Shown in pieces: positions 60,540 through 64,000 of a DNA stretch of 64,000 bases. A program made the position numbers and the translations under genes. Source of the stretch: Nymphaea colorata (taxonomy: Eukaryota > Streptophyta > Magnoliopsida > Nymphaeales > Nymphaeaceae); the NCBI RefSeq assembly GCF_008831285.2, contig NC_045145.1, positions 3,080,723 through 3,144,722 of the forward strand, given 5' to 3'. A model generated the notes under the pieces. It was given only the letters and a program-made list of their open reading frames with translations. It ran no database searches and had not been told where the DNA came from. The first letter of the stretch is position 1. Each line of letters opens with the position of its first letter.

Positions 60540-61174
60540 TCGCTCTCTTTAGATGAAATAAAAAGATCACACACAGGTTAATTATTCTTTATGTTTGGAT
60601 CTTTGAATGTTTAAGCCGTGTAAAAGCGATTCACATCTGCATCAAATTTCTTACTGATCAAATGCTATCAATATAAGTAAACTACAATTCATTCAAATTC
60701 CTGCATATACACTTTATCTTTTTGAAACATACATGTTATAAAAATACCATATTCTTTCAAGAGAGATCGCGATATTTTGTTATTTACGAGTCAAACAATC
60801 GTATGTTGAACATAATTACACTGTTTCTGGATCCAAAAAAGAAAAGTGCTTTTAGAATATGAATTTTAAGAGCATGTGTTCCAATTAATTAGAACATAAT
60901 ATTCTTACCTAACACCCTTTATATTTGTATTACATTCATTCCATAATCAAGTAAAGACCGTGCTTTTCTTTTCTTTTCTTTCTTTTTCCTTTTTTTTTTT
61001 TGTACTGAGAGAGTAATCTATCTAAATAAGGAGCAGCTAACTTTTCAGAGGCAAAGATGCATAAAAAATTGATTGGCATTAAAGACAAGTCGAAAGCAAT
61101 AAATAAAGACTTTCAATAATGGATTGTATATATTAATAATTCTAACTGAGTGGACTAGATTTAGACACCCAGCC
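60540..61174. repeat. Segmental duplication B' (copy 2)
   Basis: Partner of 58165-58850. It ends with the same GGACTAGATTTAGACAC flank and is followed by a diverged left end of the TAxGCxTGGGCA family (TAAGCCCGGCTGTCGGG). Confidence 0.82.
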
Positions 61175-61236
61175 ATTAAGCCCGGCTGTCGGGTCGAGTA
61201 CCTTTCAGGACCTCAAAATGAAGCCTCGGGCTGGCC

Positions 61237-61241
<5 letters not shown>

Positions 61242-61298
<57 letters not shown>
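61242..61298. repeat. (TA)n microsatellite
   Basis: A pure TA run in the MITE remnant after B'. Confidence 0.92.
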
Positions 61299-61299
<1 letters not shown>

Positions 61300-61546
61300 C
61301 ACTTATTATATATTTTATATTAAGTAGTGTTTCAAACAAAATGTGCACATTCTAAAGTGTTTATAAATGAGCTATCCTCCTATCTTTTTCAAGCATTATA
61401 ATTCAAGAAAAAAAAATATTATGGTTATTACAAAGAAGTTAGTTAGTTAGTTATCCTTCTATCTTTTCCAAGCATTGTAATTCAAGCAACAGATTTATAT
61501 TATTTTGGGCTCACCATATTTCTTCTAGAGTTTGCAGTTACGTTTG

Positions 61547-62219
61547 GCATGATGCTCTTCATCGTCTCCAATTTGAAGGTCTTAAGTTGAACCTACTGAT
61601 CAGGTCGAGGGAGCTGCTTGTGATTGATGAAAAATCCTTGTATTTGACACAAATTTGATTAATCAGACTTGATGTAGCAATTATTTAATGGAACCAACTA
61701 GATATAATCCAATCAGATTTTGAGTAGGATTATTACTTGGATTTGAATGTAGAGAAAAGAATGCCAACTAACTGGATATTGATAATTAATCTGATTCTAA
61801 GTTGGTCTAGGGCTTCCGATTTGGATCCACAAAGCGAAACACAGACTTACCAAATGACATCGGATCCGCATATTGATCTGGAAGCACGTAAACACAAACA
61901 AGTTAATCAATCAAAAAATCAGTGTCGTGCATTGTTCCCATGAAATGTGACTGCATGCATGGAATGATCAATTCGAGCCTAATTCATGTGGGTCGATCCT
62001 TGAAGTGTGCCTCTCTTTCATTTTTACTTTTTAACAACCGTATCCATGCATTCTTCTACGGTAGTAGGGCCACATAGGGCTGGTGTGGGCAGTTGCCCAC
62101 ACCAGCCCCTCAACGGTTCATTATTTTCACATCAATCTTTAAATATTTGCTTTATTATATACATGAGTGCTCCTTTGAATATGAAAATCTGTGAGTGAGT
62201 GCTTCTCTAAAAAAAAAAT

Positions 62220-62265
<46 letters not shown>

Positions 62266-63252
62266 GTACAAGGGGATCTGGCGCATCTATGCCATCCAAT
62301 GATATGGGGACAACATATACGACAGCCTTCCAATTAATTAGCAAGAGTTGAAAGATGTAGCAACTTTTGCGTGCAAAGGCAGGGAAAAGAAAAAGTTGAA
62401 AAGGGCATAAATTAAGGAGTTGTTTCACTGCTGCTCCCAAGAAGAATGTGGAAACTTATGCTCTTCATCATGATGAGAACAATGCACTCGAATTCGAGTA
62501 GTATTTTTACTAATTTTTTATATGACTAAGGTGAGTTTGAGAGACAAGGATATCGAATTCGCCCTACCGTTTTTGTATGACTTTGTTGATGCATGATACT
62601 GATGATCCATCAGGGAAACGTTGATAGAGCTTGATCTTAAATCTGCGAACTTCAGTCTCAAGTTTCTCAACATGAGATCAGGATTTAAGCAACATTACAT
62701 CCATTTAGGGCGTTTCTATTTTGAAAGCTAATAATCATAACGCCATTGCCATTGATCCGAGGATTTAACAACATATGGAATGGTAGGGACGTTAACAGAT
62801 GAAAAAAATCTCATATATGCTTTACCATATCCGTTTTTTCATATATTTATATATTCAGATTCAAATTCATATTCAAATTCATTGTATTCTAAATCTGAAA
62901 CCTGAATTAATATTCAGAATCTGATTTTTAGATTAACAACCTCATCTGTTTTTTAAACTGAATTCAAACCATAATATAGACATTGAGTATACAATATTTG
63001 TTTAAAACTATGTCCGATCTGAGTCAGAATACAACCAATATTAACTTGAATGTCACCAAGATGACATACCTACACCGGAGGATGATAAAAGTTTATAAAC
63101 TATAATGTTGTTCAACATTTTCTTCCGACTTTGTCGAGGATTGCTTTTGTGATCTGATTCTACATGTTTTTGTTTCCTGCCATGCATTTAATAAGCAACA
63201 TATTTCAAATATTGTGTAGATTTGAACCAGTTGTGGTTCCAAACCTGCTAGC
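61547..63252. repeat. Segmental duplication A' (copy 2)
   Basis: Partner of 54405-56215, with about 150 bp of unmatched sequence at 61590-61735. It ends at the same CCAAACCTGCTAG word but joins directly to the GGACTAGATTTAGA flank that follows B and B', marking a rearrangement junction at about 63250. Confidence 0.85.
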
Positions 63253-63282
63253 TGAGTGGACTAGATTTAGAGACACACCCAT

Positions 63283-63470
63283 TAAGCCTAGGCATTAAGG
63301 CAGGGTACCCAATAGACTTTTAGGTACTCTGACGCACACCGACACGGTGGGGTACTTGAGATGAGCTTTCGGGACCTCAAAATGAAACCTCAACTGGCTC
63401 AATAATTTTTTCCAGCCGGACCTGTTAGGCCAGACACTATATATATACATAAAATTACATTTCTTATATA
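63283..63470. mobile_element. hAT-like MITE left part (unoccupied paralogue)
   Basis: Begins TAAGCCTAGGCATTAAGGC and aligns with 58851-58994 through GGGTACCCAATAGACTTTTA, CCTCAACTGGCTCAAT and CCGGACCTGT. It then continues past the point where the 981 bp hAT element is inserted in the other copy. The right end is not found. Confidence 0.6.
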
Positions 63471-63699
63471 ATACTTACATAAAATATTCCAAATCCATTT
63501 TTTAATTTTTATTTAATACTTATTTACTTATTTTTGAGGTTGTCTTAATTGGTATTTATTTTATTTTTCTCTAATTTTTAATTTTTTTCTTTATAAATTT
63601 GGCACATTTTTTCCTTTTTTCAAGCTAAAAAGATCATCGTTTAGAAGGCAAAAACGATATTTGTGACTGTGATCCATATGATCATATAGCCGCAGAACT

Positions 63700-64000
63700 T
63701 AGGCCTGGATGTAGAGAAGATCAGTTACATAACAGCCAACGTCCTAATCTTTTGGTTAGCAATAAAGATAGCAACGATGTTGTTGCAACCATCACAGCGA
63801 TAAGGGAAAATTCTGAAAACAAGGAAACCAGATCTTGGCAGGACAAGGAAGAAATCTTTTGTAACAAAGGCAGTAGCAAACTGCCTTATAGCGTAGATCC
63901 TTAGTACGCTATATATACCCTTCACACCATCTGTACTAAATTAACAAAGAATTTCTTGGCGTGTTTTCTCACCGTGGACGTAGGCTTTCTTAAGCTGAAC
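63700..64000 (+). mobile_element. LTR of an LTR retrotransposon, cut by the window edge
   Basis: GCTATATATACCC at about 63910 is a TATA-like box. It is followed by TTCACACC and then GTGTTTTCTCACCGTGGACG and TAGGC at 63961-63985, a phrase typical of the R/U5 part of plant LTRs. The start of the LTR and the element's orientation of coding sequence cannot be settled here; the interior should lie to the right. Confidence 0.6.

Overview
This is nuclear DNA from a flowering plant. Its coding exons are short, interrupted by GT-AG introns, and recognisable as plant families (a class II formin and a TIP1-type S-acyltransferase). The rest is AT-rich and full of plant-type transposons: L1-like LINE, hAT-like and Harbinger/Tourist-like MITEs, LTR pieces and long TA/GA microsatellites. 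I see no bacterial, organellar or CRISPR features. The exact lineage cannot be fixed from the sequence.

Two host genes are supported, both on the minus strand. (1) At 3,277-3,592 are the first two coding exons of a PAT19-22-like DHHC protein S-acyltransferase; the rest of the gene lies beyond the left edge or is lost. (2) At 20,374-34,422 is a complete class II formin of 17 coding exons and about 1,601 residues: a PTEN-like domain with a dead P-loop, a C2-like domain, a linker with three 65-residue tandem repeats, a very long poly-proline FH1, then FH2 and a short basic tail. All exon phases join cleanly. One intron uses a GC donor.

Layout: 1-3.3 kb, PAT intron or flank with a transposon-derived inverted repeat; 3.6-19.4 kb, intergenic with Tourist-like and hAT-like MITEs and a LINE 3' scrap; 19.4-34.4 kb, the formin gene with an LTR-like fragment in its largest intron; 34.4-39 kb, promoter side and AT-rich spacer; 39-41.3 kb, a 2.26 kb Harbinger-like element (TAA target duplication) carrying what look like captured host exons; 41.6-44.7 kb, a small hAT MITE and a broken LHT-type amino-acid transporter between direct repeats; 44.7-50.3 kb, a decayed L1-type LINE with a 437 bp hAT-like MITE nested in it; 50.3-54.4 kb, MITE modules and an unidentified decayed reading frame; 54.4-63.5 kb, a mosaic of segmental duplications (A, B, B', A') with nested hAT elements; 63.7-64 kb, entry into an LTR retrotransposon.

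Apart from the formin and PAT exons, the window records nested transposition and local duplication. Several insertions are supported by matching target-site duplications, one also by a related unoccupied copy. I found no evidence of a new multi-gene system. The best leads are the gene-carrying Harbinger-like element, the nested hAT family and the formin linker triplication.
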